From NCBI GenBank assembly GCA_963457665.1, contig OY735219.1, positions 20,804,619-20,868,618 on the forward strand: DNA of 64,000 nucleotides, written 5' to 3'. The position numbers were made by a program, and so were the translations under genes. Positions 32,300 through 43,534 of this stretch are shown in pieces. The notes beneath the pieces were generated by a model that made no database searches, was not told where the DNA came from, and saw only the letters and a program-made list of their open reading frames with translations. Every line of letters begins with the position of its first letter. The stretch's first letter is position 1. The stretch is from Thysanoteuthis rhombus (Eukaryota; Mollusca; Cephalopoda; Oegopsida; Thysanoteuthidae).

Positions 32300-33190
32300 G
32301 ATAGTTACATACTTCCGGTGCAAGGGACACAACTCTCATTCAACAAGTACTTTTCCTCGTTTCTTTTACACTAAAGAAATTTAATCAAAGTTCAGAGTCA
32401 ATCAAAAGAAGTATCAGGCCCATCAAAGACTAGAACATTAGCACAAAATTCTAAAAAGAATGTTAAAAGTCTCTCGTATCAGATTCATTTTGATTGGGTT
32501 AATTAGATGAAGTTTCAATCAGGAACCGAACAATTCCATCAAGTCAATTCACAAAAGCAGCGCTTTTTTCTCCTTTGAACTGAAAACACATGTTACCCTT
32601 AGGTACTTAATTGCCAGGGCACACGGGAAGTAAAAACATATAGTATTAACAGGGATGAGAAAATTCTTCAGCTTTCAAGGAAAAATTGAACTGAAAAATC
32701 TTTCGGTGGTATAAAATTTTAAAATCACTGAAATGAAGGGATACAGTTGAACTTGGTTAATCAAGTTCTCTCCCTTGCATTATTTGATGATCGTCCTTGG
32801 ATGGAAGAATATGGACAAATCTTTGGTCCCCCCGCCCCTCAACTATTAGGGAAGAGAGAGTAGGGATTGGATAGTTGACAGGGATAAGGGCAGGGTGGTT
32901 GGAAATGTTCTTCAAAATAATAAGCAGGAAGTGCTCAGGATTTAGGGACCTGAGTGTGGAGAAGGTATACCTAACATTAATAGACTACCACTTTGAGTGA
33001 TTAACAAATATAAACAATTCTTGAAAATCTGGTGGCAATAAAGAATTATGTCATCCTCACATGAATTCATTTTTAAAACCTTTCCACACAACTCTTTTTT
33101 CTATTTGTATTGTTGCATGGATAGTTTTTGTTTTTTTTTTTTGCTTAAATGACTAATTCTTCTGTTTTGGGGGGGATTTTTTGTTGGGGG
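32300..33190. other. no recognised gene
   Basis: Unique-looking AT-rich sequence; nothing supported. Confidence 0.5.
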
Positions 33191-33194
33191 AGGG

Positions 33195-33475
33195 GGTTGA
33201 ATGACTGATTCTTCTGGGGTTTTGGGGTTTTTTTTTTTTTTTTTTTGCAGGACAAGTTTTTCTATTTTCATCTGCAAGAATCATTTTCCTATCTGTTGGC
33301 AAAAACTGTTTTCTTTCTATCTATTTGCAAGACGTTTTTTTTCTTTTATTTCACAAGGCAAACAACATTTTTCTGTAAGTTCACAAACCAAACATTTTTT
33401 TTTTTGTTTGTAAGTTCAACAGAATTTTTTTTCTCTTTGTTTACAAGTATTTTCAAGGTATTCAATTGATCTTGT
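33195..33475. repeat. degenerate T-tract repeat, ~30-bp period
   Basis: Seven or so T-tracts alternate with words such as ATCTGCAAGA, GTTGGCAAAA, ATTTGCAAGA, TTCACAAGGC, TTCACAAACC, GTAAGTTCAA and TTTACAAG at a spacing of about 25-35 bp. It looks like a decayed minisatellite. Plus-strand Phe-rich ORFs here are by-products. Confidence 0.5.
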
Positions 33476-33689
33476 TCCGAGATGAAACATTTTCAAGACT
33501 TGAAAAATTAACACTATATCTTCCTGCAGATTTTTCATTCAGTCATTCAACTTGACATCTCATTCTTCCCAAAAGTTTTTTCCATTTCTACTTTCTACAA
33601 ATTCTTCATTATTTTTCGTTGTTGTTGCTGAGTGTAGCAAATTTGAAATTTGAATTTCTGGCTTTTTTTTGTAACAACAACCTCATGTC

Positions 33690-33995
33690 TGTTTTGACAT
33701 TTCACAGTGTAATAGTTTCTTTTACTGATTCAGGACTCATTTTAGCAATATGGCTGGGTTCTCAGTAAGGGTAATAAGTTCTTGTGTTCATGGTGTGGCT
33801 ATCTTGACGGATATGCCCGAGACTTCCACAGTTGTAACAAGTGCCATTCTTGATACTCTTGTCACTTTGACGAGCAATATGACCAAGGTGGTTGCATAAG
33901 TAAGAGCGATTCATCAAAGGGTTATATAAGAATTACCGTGCTACGGGGCCATCTTCATTGCACTTGTATCAATGTACCTGTCTGGAGTATCAATC
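33690..33995 (-). pseudogene. decayed CCHC zinc-knuckle array (CNBP-like)
   Basis: One minus-strand frame from ~33990 to 33715 shows four spaced zinc-knuckle relics: (stop)YKCNEDGPVAR, SYLCNHLGHIARQS, CYNCGSLGHIRQDS and YYPY(stop)EPSHIAKMS. They repeat every ~22 residues, as in CNBP-type proteins made of CX2CX4HX4C knuckles binding single-stranded nucleic acid. Many zinc ligands are lost (Cys to Ser, Tyr or stop; one His to Pro) and there are three stops, yet the frame is unbroken. It is most likely a processed pseudogene or a dead gag-like domain. CNBP-like is inferred from spacing and the number of tandem knuckles. Confidence 0.68.
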
Positions 33996-34044
33996 ACAAA
34001 ACAAACGACTTACATGTTGGAATTTTATAACAGTAACGTCAGTA

Positions 34045-34140
34045 GTGTCGTCGTCCTCCTCCTCCTCCTCATCCTCCTCCTTCTTTTAACCTCTGTTGTT
34101 GGACATAGACCTTTGCATTTTCAGGTGGACATCTTTCTTT
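34045..34140 (-). mobile_element. RTE-like LINE 3'-end fragment
   Basis: Reads, on the minus strand, AAGGTCTATGTCCAACAACAGAGGTTAAAAG followed by a (GAG/GAT)n tail, the same terminus as at 6850-6920 and 12455-12545. Confidence 0.75.
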
Positions 34141-34189
34141 CTTTCTTTTTTTTTTTTTTTTTTTTTTTTCCAGAAAAATATGTCAGAGT

Positions 34190-34510
34190 TATTGAATCAC
34201 CCTAAGCCCCACAAAAGGCCCATCCGACCAACCAGCCATGTGGGTTACAGATTATTCTCTCTTTGCTCATGTGTGTGTATGTGTGTCTCTCTCTGGATGC
34301 TACTGGTCACATTTTTGTAGCTACAACCTTGAAAATTTGCATGTGTATGCCACTAAGCACCAACTAGAAACTCTTTTTCGTCTTTTTAAAAAGTGTTTTT
34401 CTAGATCTCGATGGTCAATTTGAACCAACAATGCACAAGTCTTGGGCTGGTATTTTTTTTTTTTTTTTTTCTATAATTTTGGATATTTTTTTTTTTTTTT
34501 CAAAACCATT
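34190..34510 (+). repeat. dispersed repeat family D, copy 1
   Basis: CGACCAACCAGCCATGTGGGTTACAGATTATTCTCTCTTTG, a GTGTGT/TCTCTC core, CACATTTTTGTAGCTACAACCTTGAAAATTTGCA and GCACCAACTAGAAACTC. The same order is found at 45920-46100. Confidence 0.82.
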
Positions 34511-34514
34511 TTTT

Positions 34515-35890
34515 TAGATAATTGGTTCTGGTAGATGTACAAGCTATGGTGATTCATTTATGCAAGGGACGGATATCAAGTTCATTCTTCTCAGCATTTG
34601 TTAATTTTCGTCTAGAAAGGTCTCGCTTATTGTTCAACACTTTCCTATTTAGCAACCCGTTTTATGTTGTTTTTGTCATTAATTTTATCTCTGGCCAAAC
34701 TTCTGAGTGTTTTTACTTACTCTAATTCTTCTTTTAACTTTATTTTTTTCAATTTCAAATTCACCTTCAAAGAATTTATCTCCTGTTGCTACTATGTTCT
34801 TGATTTTGTAAGCTCTTGCCTTGACCAATTTGCAGCTTTTGAAATCTATGCCATTCATTATGAAACTGAATCTTGTTTCTCATCATTAACCTCCAGCGTC
34901 TTCATTTTCAGATTAACATTTTCCTGCTTTCGTTGATTTTTTTAATGCTCCCATTCTCCTAAAACTCCGGACTATTCACTGTTCAAAGTCAGCGTACAGG
35001 TTTCTAATTTATTTATCTGATTCTGTTTGACTGGACATTTAGAAATGCGCAATCTTTTTTTATTATTTATGTAAACCACAAAAACTTTCTCAATCTTGGT
35101 AATGTGTCTAAATAATGTACCTTTTATCTATTGGGAGAGTTTTCATTTCTGACTGCACACGTCTTCAGTTTCCTGTACGGACATTGTTGTATGACTTTTG
35201 TCAGCCCTTTTGCAAGCTTTTCATTCATGACAGAGTATTTGTTATTCAGTGAAGTTCCTCATGATCTCTTTTTAATTTCATCTATTTTTCTCATCAGCAT
35301 TTTCCTTATTATCTTTTTTTCCTTGTTTCAATATGTCTATTCAAATGCTTGTTTAATTGCTCCATCTTCTCAGGTCAAGTCCTTGTTTTGAAGCTTTGAA
35401 TCTTCTGAATCTATTCGCTTTCCTTTTGTCTCTGTTTTGCTATTTCTAATTCATCTTCAATATCCACCTCTCCTGCTTTGGTTTTATTTTTATTTTTCTT
35501 AGTGGCTGCCAAGGCATTTGTACTTTCAACAACCACTTGAACATCTTCAGTGGTTACTTTAGTATTGCTCCTCACCAAGCCAAGTGAAATTCATTGGTCT
35601 TTTGGTTTGGTTTTGTCTCTCTGTTTGAAATTCATCATGCACATTAAACATACACTGTTCAGCTCTCTCACATAGTTTCTTTTTCTTTTGATTTTGACTC
35701 TTGTGCTATTTCTTTATACTTTGAACTTTTCCTTCTGAAGCCACTTGTTCCTTGGAATTTTCTTTGAATAATCCATTCAGTCTTGCAGATAGTCTCACCA
35801 TCCCATCATTTTGTCCATAAATCTGTAAAATCTATTGCCAAAACTGCATTGCTTGACTTTCCCATTGAGGTAATATACAGAGAGGAAGGG
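34515..35890 (-). pseudogene. possible decayed coding region, Lys/Glu-rich
   Basis: The minus strand shows stretches with protein-like composition in changing frames: KVTTEDVQVVVESTNALAAT followed by KAGEVDIEDELEIAKQRQKE (one open run of ~56 codons, 35580-35410), RLSARLNGLFKENSKEQVAS and LCERAEQCMFNVHDEFQTER (35800-35640), and NEKLAKGLTKV (35235-35200). Stops separate them and there are no clear introns. This suggests a dead retrocopy of a charged, coiled-coil-prone protein, but purine-rich AT sequence can mimic this. The family is not recognised. Confidence 0.35.
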
Positions 35891-35999
35891 GCCACGTTCC
35901 CCTTTTCAATTTTTCTTGCCTTCAACAAGTAGAACCATTGTGAAAAATCTAAACAAAATAGAAGCTTCGACCATGACAACACCGTGAGTGCTTCTCATA

Positions 36000-37700
36000 C
36001 TTCCTCAAGGTCATTTAAGATTCAAAATCAAATTTTTAATATAAATCTAAAATTAAAAATGTCCACTTTAAATTTAAAATTACCATGAATACAGCCACAA
36101 GCCTGGAACAATGACTTCACTGTTAAGAGGAAAAAAACTGACAAGCTCTAGAGAATAGATTCACTGTGAAGTGATAAGAAATGTTTTACAGAATTATTTA
36201 TACAGATGATCAAATATATGATGGAGACTTAGTGTTTTTCCAATACCAATCCCATGAGCTCTTTATAACAAACAATACCTCCCCCACTTATGGAACATTA
36301 ATATCTAGAGCCCCCTTTTATCCAAGATCGATTTTAGAGTGAAATCAGCTGCCCCATGGAATGGCAAGTTCTGAGACAGATAGTTTATTTTATTAAACTT
36401 ACGCTATAAGTTTAAAATTGGATTTCTAATTGATATTCAAAATTGAATTTTCACATCAAAAATTTAAATTCAAATTCAAAATCAAATTTTTTGATGTAAA
36501 TCTGAGTAATTTTTCATTTTAATCATGAATTTCAATTAAATCATAATTTAAATCTCAAATTCAAATTTTGAAATGAAATTTTAGATTTTGAATTTAGATT
36601 TAGAAATTAATCTTAATTAATATAAAAAATTTCAGCTTTAAATATACAAAATTAAATTCTAATTCCTCTATCATTTATGTTTATTTAAATCCAAATATTT
36701 AAATTTAAATTTAAAAATTCATGAATTTGATTTTAAACTTCAAAAACGTTATTTCAAATTTAAAAATCTAATATGAATTTTTGAATTTAAAAATCTAATA
36801 TGAATTTTTAGATTTAATCCTGAATACATATTAAAAACTAATTTTCAATCTAATTTTGAAAATTGATTTCTTCTCATTTAAATTTGGTTATCGATTTATT
36901 TTTTTTTAATCAAAGAAATTGGTTATTTGACTAGTCTCTGTATTTTAATAAGCATCAGAATTATCTCAATACATTGTTCCTGGCAGCAGGTAGTGAATCC
37001 CTACCCTTTTAGAGTCTGCCCTAAAGAAATGTTGGAATATTACCTTCCTACTAATAGGCTTAGAAATAAAAATTTACTCATCAGTTACCATAATGAGTCT
37101 TGAGCACACACAGAAATTCAAAATTAGATTAAAATTTTCAAAAAGTCAGTTTTTCAAGCATAAATTCAAAAGTAAATTTGAATTTGAAAATTCATTTCTT
37201 TTCCTCATTCTAAATTCAAAAATTATAAATTCAAATTTAAAAATTGAATTTTTGATTTGAAAATTTGATTCTGAATTTTAATCAAAAATCTAATCTTAGA
37301 TTGAATTTTCAATTTTCAAATCATATTATAATTCAAAGATAAATTTCCCGTCCTAATTAAATTTTAATGTAAATTGATTTTTTACTTCAAATATGAATTT
37401 TAAAAAAATTTTTTTTTATTCAAATTGAAAATTAAAATTTCAGGTAGCATGATTAAAGAAATAGGTCAGCGGAGATCAGATATTATCATTGATTTGTCGT
37501 CATATTTTTCAATAAACATCAGAAGTGCCTGGGTACAGTGGCTCAGGCATCAGGGTCTATTTCAATGAAACTATGGATTTTAATTACTTTTCTACTTATT
37601 GGCTTAGAATTAAAACTTTGTTTATACAATAACATTGAATACAGGTAGATACTTGATTATTAATTACCATAATGAGTCTCAAGCCCACATACATTCTCAT
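36000..37700. repeat. duplicated low-complexity AAATTC/GAATTT block
   Basis: Sequence at 36010-36900 and 37110-37440 is built almost wholly from AAATTC, AATTTG, TTAAAT and similar words. The non-repetitive segments after each block match: AATAAGCATCAGAA..., CCTACTAATAGGCTTAGAAATAAAA..., TTACCATAATGAGTCTTGAG (36946-37105) against AATAAACATCAGAA..., CTACTTATTGGCTTAGAATTAAAA..., TTACCATAATGAGTCTCAAG (37510-37685). The whole unit is therefore a diverged tandem duplication. Confidence 0.82.
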
Positions 37701-37929
37701 AGGTAAAGACTAATCAGCTAATATCCACACACACACACACAAATATGTACACATAGAAATGAGTACACCCATATGCCATATATATACATCCTCACATAAT
37801 GATGAGTTGATTGTTTGATTGTTACAAATCAACTAAGGATGAATACTCCAGCTTATTTACAATCATATTTTATTGAGCAAAACATCTAGGAAACCAGCAT
37901 ATATGTATCAACATTTTATATATATACTT

Positions 37930-38150
37930 GCACATACCCATAAAGAATGACTGGGTTATTTATGTATGGATTGGCAATACACAGCCTAAAATTATTTTAT
38001 TAGGACGATTATTTTTACTCATTCAAGTATCGTAATTTAAGGTTTTTTCCAAGTCTCAAGCTGTATTAATGTGTTTTACTTGGTTTTAAATCTAAAATTG
38101 TTTTACAAAGTCATTTTAATGTGTGATAAGACATGAAGGTTCTATGACAT
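37930..38150 (+). repeat. dispersed repeat family B, copy 4
   Basis: CATAAAGAATGACTGGGTTATTTATGTATGGATTGGCAATAC...AATTATTTTATTAGG..., ATTCAAGTATCGTAATTTAAGG..., CAAGCTGTATTAATGTGT. Confidence 0.85.
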
Positions 38151-38254
38151 GATTTTCATTGTTAATTTATGATAAGAAGGTATATTAACCAATCACAACA
38201 CCCCATTTGAACCCAAGCAAAGAAGATATTTGCATATATGATCATTATATATAT

Positions 38255-38255
38255 G

Positions 38256-38310
<55 letters not shown>
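38255..38310. repeat. (AT)n microsatellite
   Basis: More than 24 AT units. Confidence 0.95.
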
Positions 38311-38313
<3 letters not shown>

Positions 38314-38584
38314 TTATTTTTTTATTTTTTATTTTTTTCAATATGCAAAATACAAACAGATAATGAATGAAAACAGATTTTATCCATTGTAGACGTTCGA
38401 TCACTGTGCTCTAAATTTAAAACAGTAAATACAGCTATTATTATAAGGATTACATTATATAAGAATTACAAGAACATATACCTGATGAATGTTAGAATTT
38501 CATGCCTCTTGCATTCATCAGCAACTGGCAACTGAAAAGTATCACATATAAATATATATATATATATGGTAAGCATAAATATAT

Positions 38585-39005
38585 ACATGATAAACAACTA
38601 ACAAGAGAAAATGTCCACATAGTACCATAATAGCAAAATTTATGTAAAACTTTAAAAAAACATTGAAGAAAATTACATAGATTACAGTAACGGATGTGGG
38701 AAATAAGTTACTGAAGTGACTAAAAAAAAATTTTGAAAAATTTCTTTAATTTGTTATGTGTTCAAAACTGTAAAGCTTCCTAGACTATATATACATTTTT
38801 GTGTAACACTTTTCTTCCTCTCTCACTCTCTCTCTCTCTCTATATATAATGTACACACATTTAACACTTTTCAATATAAGTAATCTAGAAAGCTTTACAG
38901 CTTTAAACACTAAGTATCAAAAGTTTTTTCAAAATGTTTTGTCTTATTTCAGTCACTTATTTTCTAAAATCTGTTAGTGTAATTTATATAATTTTGAGTG
39001 ATATA
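38585..39005. mobile_element. foldback element around a (TC)n(TA)n core
   Basis: The arm at 38665-38795 (ACATAGATTACAGTAACGGATG..., AAATAAGTTACTGAAGTGAC, TTTTGAAAAA, ACTGTAAAGCTTCCTAGA) is matched by the reverse complement of 38875-39000 (ATATAAATTACACTAACAGATT, AAATAAGTGACTGAAATAAGAC, TTTTGAAAAA, GCTGTAAAGCTTTCTAGA). The core is TCTCTC and TATATA. A single related arm is at 51650-51870. Confidence 0.8.
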
Positions 39006-39009
39006 TTAA

Positions 39010-40785
39010 CCGTGTAACAACGGGAGATCATCCCAAATGAGATTCAATACAACCCAATGTATAATTCATTCTGTCCAGTTACTTGCATCCATTTCTTGAT
39101 GCGTATATTTGTGTGTTACACTCTCCAATATCTAAACATATATACAAAAAAATTGACAATTCGGCAATCTCTTTGTATTGAACTCTTCTAGATTTTGGGG
39201 GAGGGATATTTACTTAATTTTACTTGTTAGTCTAGTTTTGTATTCAGGAAATATTGAATAGAAACAAGAAAATCCTGCGCAAAATAATAATAATACTTAT
39301 TCAAGTACAATGAAATTGCAAAATTACTCAGTTATTACTGTCAGAAAAGGTAGCAGATAAATGCTGTGTTTCAATATTTTTTTTAAAACCAAATTTTAAT
39401 TTTCAACAGAGAACGCAATTTAGCATAACTTTCAACCTTTTTATGTGTAAATTCCTTCATGGAAACTTTTTATATTTACATACTTCAGTTATATTGCTTA
39501 TGTGGAACTCTTATATAAGTATCCATTTACATCATAATGTTATTGTATTACCTTGCTTCAGTTATATCCATAGAAATTATATCTATAGAACTTGAATTCT
39601 CAAACTGGGATATGTGTATGCCTAGGAGCATAGGCGTATGTCGACTCTTCCATTAAGATGGGGCAGATGGCTTGATTTGCCTGAAATTTGACATGGTTTT
39701 GCCTGTATTACATTCATTTGCCCCAAATTTGACTCTGTTTTGCCTGAATTGGGGAAGGGGGGAACAATTGTCCCACTGCCCTCCCTGGGTTGTATGCCTA
39801 TTCCTATGGATATGCGAGAAAAATTACCCGGATATGCTAGGTTTGTAAAATAACTGGAATTTTGAAGTAATCTCAACCAACTGAAATAAATTCTGTGCAA
39901 AACTGTCAATTGAGAATTATATATGGGTGTGGCTCTCTGGTACTGCATCTAGAAATGAGTTATTTGTTGGAAAAAGCCAAACAAATCCATCTAATTCAAA
40001 ATGTATATTGTCTATTCTGTGCTATCCAGACATTTCACACTATATTTTCCACAAAGGGTATGCCAACACTGCTGGACATGCCATAGAAATTGTTCCAAAA
40101 CCCCCTCCCTAGAATGTATAAGAACTAAGAAAACAAAAATTAGAAAAAGTACCGTTATCCAAAGACCAAACTCAAAAATAGTAGGTTTATTTATAAGTCT
40201 TTATTTAGTTTTGGTGAAAAATGAAAACCTAAAAAATTTATATAAAAATAAAATCTGTCATAATCAATCTTCAATAAATAATGTTTTGATATGAAATAAA
40301 GATCATATGAAGATTTTCTCTTGAATTTGTTTCTAAGATATCTGTCATCAACAAAAGTTTTTGTACAAGTTCTGAGAGAATTGAGGCTTTAGAAATCTCT
40401 GAATGAATGTTTGGTATATTTGTCTTTAAAAGTATCGGTAAATTCTGCAAATATGCATATAAATATACTTGGTATATTATTCACACAGACACATTTACAC
40501 ATTAAGAGATGCTTACAAAAATATGCAATGAGCATGTTTGTTAATATGAATATTTATCTGTAAAGGTCTGCAGTCTATATATTTATACACAACAAATTCA
40601 CACCTTCATAAAAATAACTTATCTATGCATTCTCACTACACCTCTCTATTAGTCATATAGATTGAACATTATACATGGTAAATTTCAGATTAGAATTCAG
40701 TTAATAATCTTGTCAGGCTAGATACTTGCTGATCCTACGTTGTACATAAGCATATATAAGTTACACTGAATCAGTGATATTGCTT
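39010..40785. other. no recognised gene
   Basis: A 108-codon minus ORF (39622-39948) and overlapping plus ORFs (39895-40294) sit in locally GC-richer DNA with TTTGCCTGAATT / TTTGCCTGAAAT phrases. No motif is recognised and the ORFs overlap on both strands. Confidence 0.4.
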
Positions 40786-40789
40786 TGTA

Positions 40790-41085
40790 GGAGAAATTTT
40801 TTTTTTTTTTTTTTGTAAAAAAAAAAAAATGCATTACCTTTTGATTGTAAAAAATAGTTGTTTTTTATCCTTGTTATGATTAGATAAACCTTTGATCAAA
40901 TTAAAACTTTGTATTCATTTATTTTCTATAGAAAATGTTTACTCTACATATTTACTTATTTTTCGTAAAAAAAAAAAGTTTGATTCATATCCTTATTTTG
41001 ATCAAATTGAAAATATCTATTTATCTTTTGTAAGGAAAGTTGAGATATCACCAATCAGGTGATTTCGCTGATTCAGCATAACAAG
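40790..41085 (-). repeat. MITE-like element family C, copy 2
   Basis: The minus strand matches 27240-27685 and 60035-60240: GCGAAATCACCTGATTGGTGATATCTCAACTT at one end, then AATTTGATCAAAATAAGGATATGAATCAAA and TAATCATAACAAGGATAAAAAACAACTATTTTTTAC. Confidence 0.6.
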
Positions 41086-41199
41086 TACACAGTACTGACT
41101 TTTATGAGTAAAGAAACATATGCAGATACTTAAAGTCATACAAGATCTGCCTAGAAAGAATATAGACACATTATATTAATGAAAAATAGCCTACCTAGG

Positions 41200-41420
41200 G
41201 CAATGGTGCCATAGTCCTCTTCCATTGGGATGTCAACCACTCATCTCTGTGTTCCTTCCACTTTTCAAAACAGTCTGCAAAGTCCCTTTTCAGGATCTTC
41301 ATCAGCTCCCTCATCGTGTTCTCCTTAATCTCATTCATAGTCTTAAACCTCTTTGGAAAAAGCCAAAAGTTACTGAAAGCCAAATTTGGACTGTAGAGGG
41401 TAGGGTTGACAAAAACGGGT
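41200..41420 (-). mobile_element. mariner-family transposase C-terminal remnant
   Basis: Encodes LYSPNLAFSNFWLFPKRFKT, then MRELMKILKRDFADCFEKWK and WLTSQW. These match the mariner C-terminus: YSPDLAPxxFWLFPKLK (around the last catalytic Asp/Glu region), the helix with CFxxW, and the terminal tract. Here Pro-Asp is changed to Pro-Asn, a probable catalytic loss. No N-terminal half is found nearby. Confidence 0.86.
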
Positions 41421-41575
41421 GATATATGTAGAATGGGCGCAATCATAAAGCCAACTGAATAACCCTATGGGAGAGTATCTGTTCATGCATGTTCATACAT
41501 CAAAGCTGTGAGACCAGTTCTTAGGATATTATGGATGGCTGCATACTTTCCGCACAGACCGTGTCTACATACAAA

Positions 41576-41740
41576 GTTAAACCCTACCCCCTGATGACAT
41601 GTCTTCCTCTTCTGAATATTGTGTAAAAGTAAGGAAGAGTGCCTCTGCTTATTATCAACTCCTCCCTCTTTGGCTTTTCTCATTAATTATAGATAATAAA
41701 TGACCTCCTCTTCACTTCTTTCATTGTCTCCTGACTGATG
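41576..41740 (+). repeat. local duplicate of 43345-43490
   Basis: CTGATGACATGTCTTCCTCTTCTGAATAT..., GTGCCTCTG.TTAT.AT..ACTCCTCC..., CATTAATTATAGATAATAAATGA recur at 43347-43490 with ~75% apparent identity. Confidence 0.7.
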
Positions 41741-42231
41741 ATGTATTGGTAAACGAGTCAATAAAGTTTTATCCACAAATTCCCCACCCATTCCCCACTT
41801 CCCCTGCTCCGTCGTCCCTTGACTGTTCACAAATCATACATTTTTCTACTTCTTGCCACCTTGCCATCATTGATACTGATCACTCTTCAAATGGCTGCTC
41901 CTTTTCATTTTTTAGCCGTGGACAACCCCCACCCCGTGGAGATGTTTGGATTGGTCAATGAAGTACCCCTGTTCTGTTGCAACCATCAAATCACTCCCCC
42001 TTACACACACACATACACACAGAGATACACATCAACATCTTTTATATCTAAACATGTACATTTTTTCTATAAAACAAATGCTCAGTTCTTCTCTACCTGA
42101 GTGCTCTCTCATAACATGCAAGTACAATAACCTCTTTTTCAAGTTGATACTCAAACTGCTATACTACTATATACATGCACACATTTATTCAATATATGTA
42201 CACACATCCACATACATGCAACATACATATA

Positions 42232-42239
<8 letters not shown>

Positions 42240-42263
<24 letters not shown>

Positions 42264-42276
42264 GTGTGTGTGTGTG
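42240..42276. repeat. (AT)n and (GT)n microsatellite
   Basis: (AT)n at 42242-42263 and (GT)n at 42264-42276, directly at the left edge of the foldback element. Confidence 0.9.
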
Positions 42277-42564
42277 ATAATTATTGACATCATAGTTGGA
42301 ACTTAATTTTGCTCAGCACCAATGTTACCCAGTAGCAAATTGAGAGAAAAGAATAAAACTAGGGCTTTCTTGAACTCCTACCTTACCATAAGAGTGTCAT
42401 TAGCTCAGTTGGTAAGAGCAGAGCCTGCTTCCAAGGTGTACATGGGTTTGATCCCGACTTGACACTCATTTCAAAAATTTATTCTTACTCAATCCAAGGC
42501 CACTCGGTTTGCTACCGAGTATTACCAAGCAAAATTAAGTTCCAACGAAAATGTCTATAATTCT
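42277..42564 (+). mobile_element. foldback element with a central tRNA-like (Pol III) module, second type
   Basis: Left arm 42277-42344 (ATAATTATTGACATCATAGTTGGAACTTAATTTTGCT..., AGTAGCAAATTGAG) and the reverse complement of 42501-42564 (AGAATTATAGACATTTTCGTTGGAACTTAATTTTGCT..., GGTAGCAAACCGAG) form inverted repeats of ~65 bp. GTTGGAACTTAATTTTGCT is identical in both. The tRNA-like module at 42393-42466 lies between them. The arms are unrelated to those of the 20.2-kb element, but the architecture is the same. Confidence 0.75.
42393..42466 (+). ncRNA. tRNA-like module (74 nt) inside foldback element
   Basis: Perfect A box TAGCTCAGTTGG (42401-42412), B box GGTTTGATCCC with one change (42445-42455), a 7-bp closing stem AGTGTCA/TGACACT, a 4-bp D stem GCTC/GAGC and a 74-nt length. 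The middle arm GCCT/AGGT encloses GCTTCCA, where the invariant U33 would be C, and the T stem has one mismatch. It is therefore probably a SINE head and not a working tRNA, although it is the most tRNA-like sequence in the window. Confidence 0.72.
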
Positions 42565-43299
42565 GTCAGTTATGAATTATCCATTTACTGTTTTGTCGCA
42601 CATACACACACATACATATATATATAAACACAAAAACCTGCATACATGTAAGATACTTCATACCGGTGATTTTCAATCTTTTTCATCTCATAGCATAGTC
42701 AGGTGTATTAAAATGATTCAGACACTCCATCTGTATTTAAAGGTAGAATTGATCATTTGAAAGAAAATGAATGATAATAATGTGTTCATAACTTGATCAA
42801 ACTAATAATTCATTAATCTTATTGCCAAAAGTATATTGTTGATCATGGTTTTCAAAAGATTTTGGAAGTTTTGTGCACATTTGTTATTACTACACACTGA
42901 AACAAGATGCCATTCATTAAAAATAATGAGATTGGCGGTTCTGCACTTCAGAATTTAGGAGGGAATTTAAAAATGCCAACGTACATTTAATGAACAATGT
43001 ATTCATTTATTTATTTATTGCAGCGTTGAAAAAAAAGGATTCTAATGCGCTTTATCAAAGTCCCAATGATGCCAAAACATTAAAATTTCATTTTTGTATC
43101 CATACTGAGAACACTGTCCCACAGCCTTTGTTTGAGGGAGGAGCGACCTTCACTGCTTTATACACTGCCTACATATCCCCATATATACATTCATTACACC
43201 TTCTTTCAACCATTCTGCTAACGATACAGCCCGCATATTTTTTTCTCTTTGGGGAAATTTCAAGTTGGTTATTCATTGAGTGAGGTTCCCTAAACATGC

Positions 43300-43352
43300 T
43301 TTTATTTTCACTGCTATCTCTCTCTCTCTCTATCTCTTTCTCTCTCTCTGAT
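43300..43352. repeat. (TC)n microsatellite
   Basis: TCTCTCTC tract with few interruptions. Confidence 0.85.
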
Positions 43353-43534
43353 GATATATCATCATCTTCTGAATATCACGTTGAAAGAAGAAGGTGTGCC
43401 TCTGTTTATAATACACCCTCTTCAGCTCCTTCTATTAATTATGGATAATGAATGAACACATCTTCCATCTTCTGCTCTTGATTAAATCCTTTATTATTAT
43501 TTATGCACACACTTCAGTCATTATTTACCCATGG

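Noticed and set aside
42393-42466. A functional tRNA gene
   Set aside because: The base before the putative anticodon is C where U33 is invariant, the T stem has a mismatch, and the module sits inside inverted repeats, so a SINE-type module is more likely.
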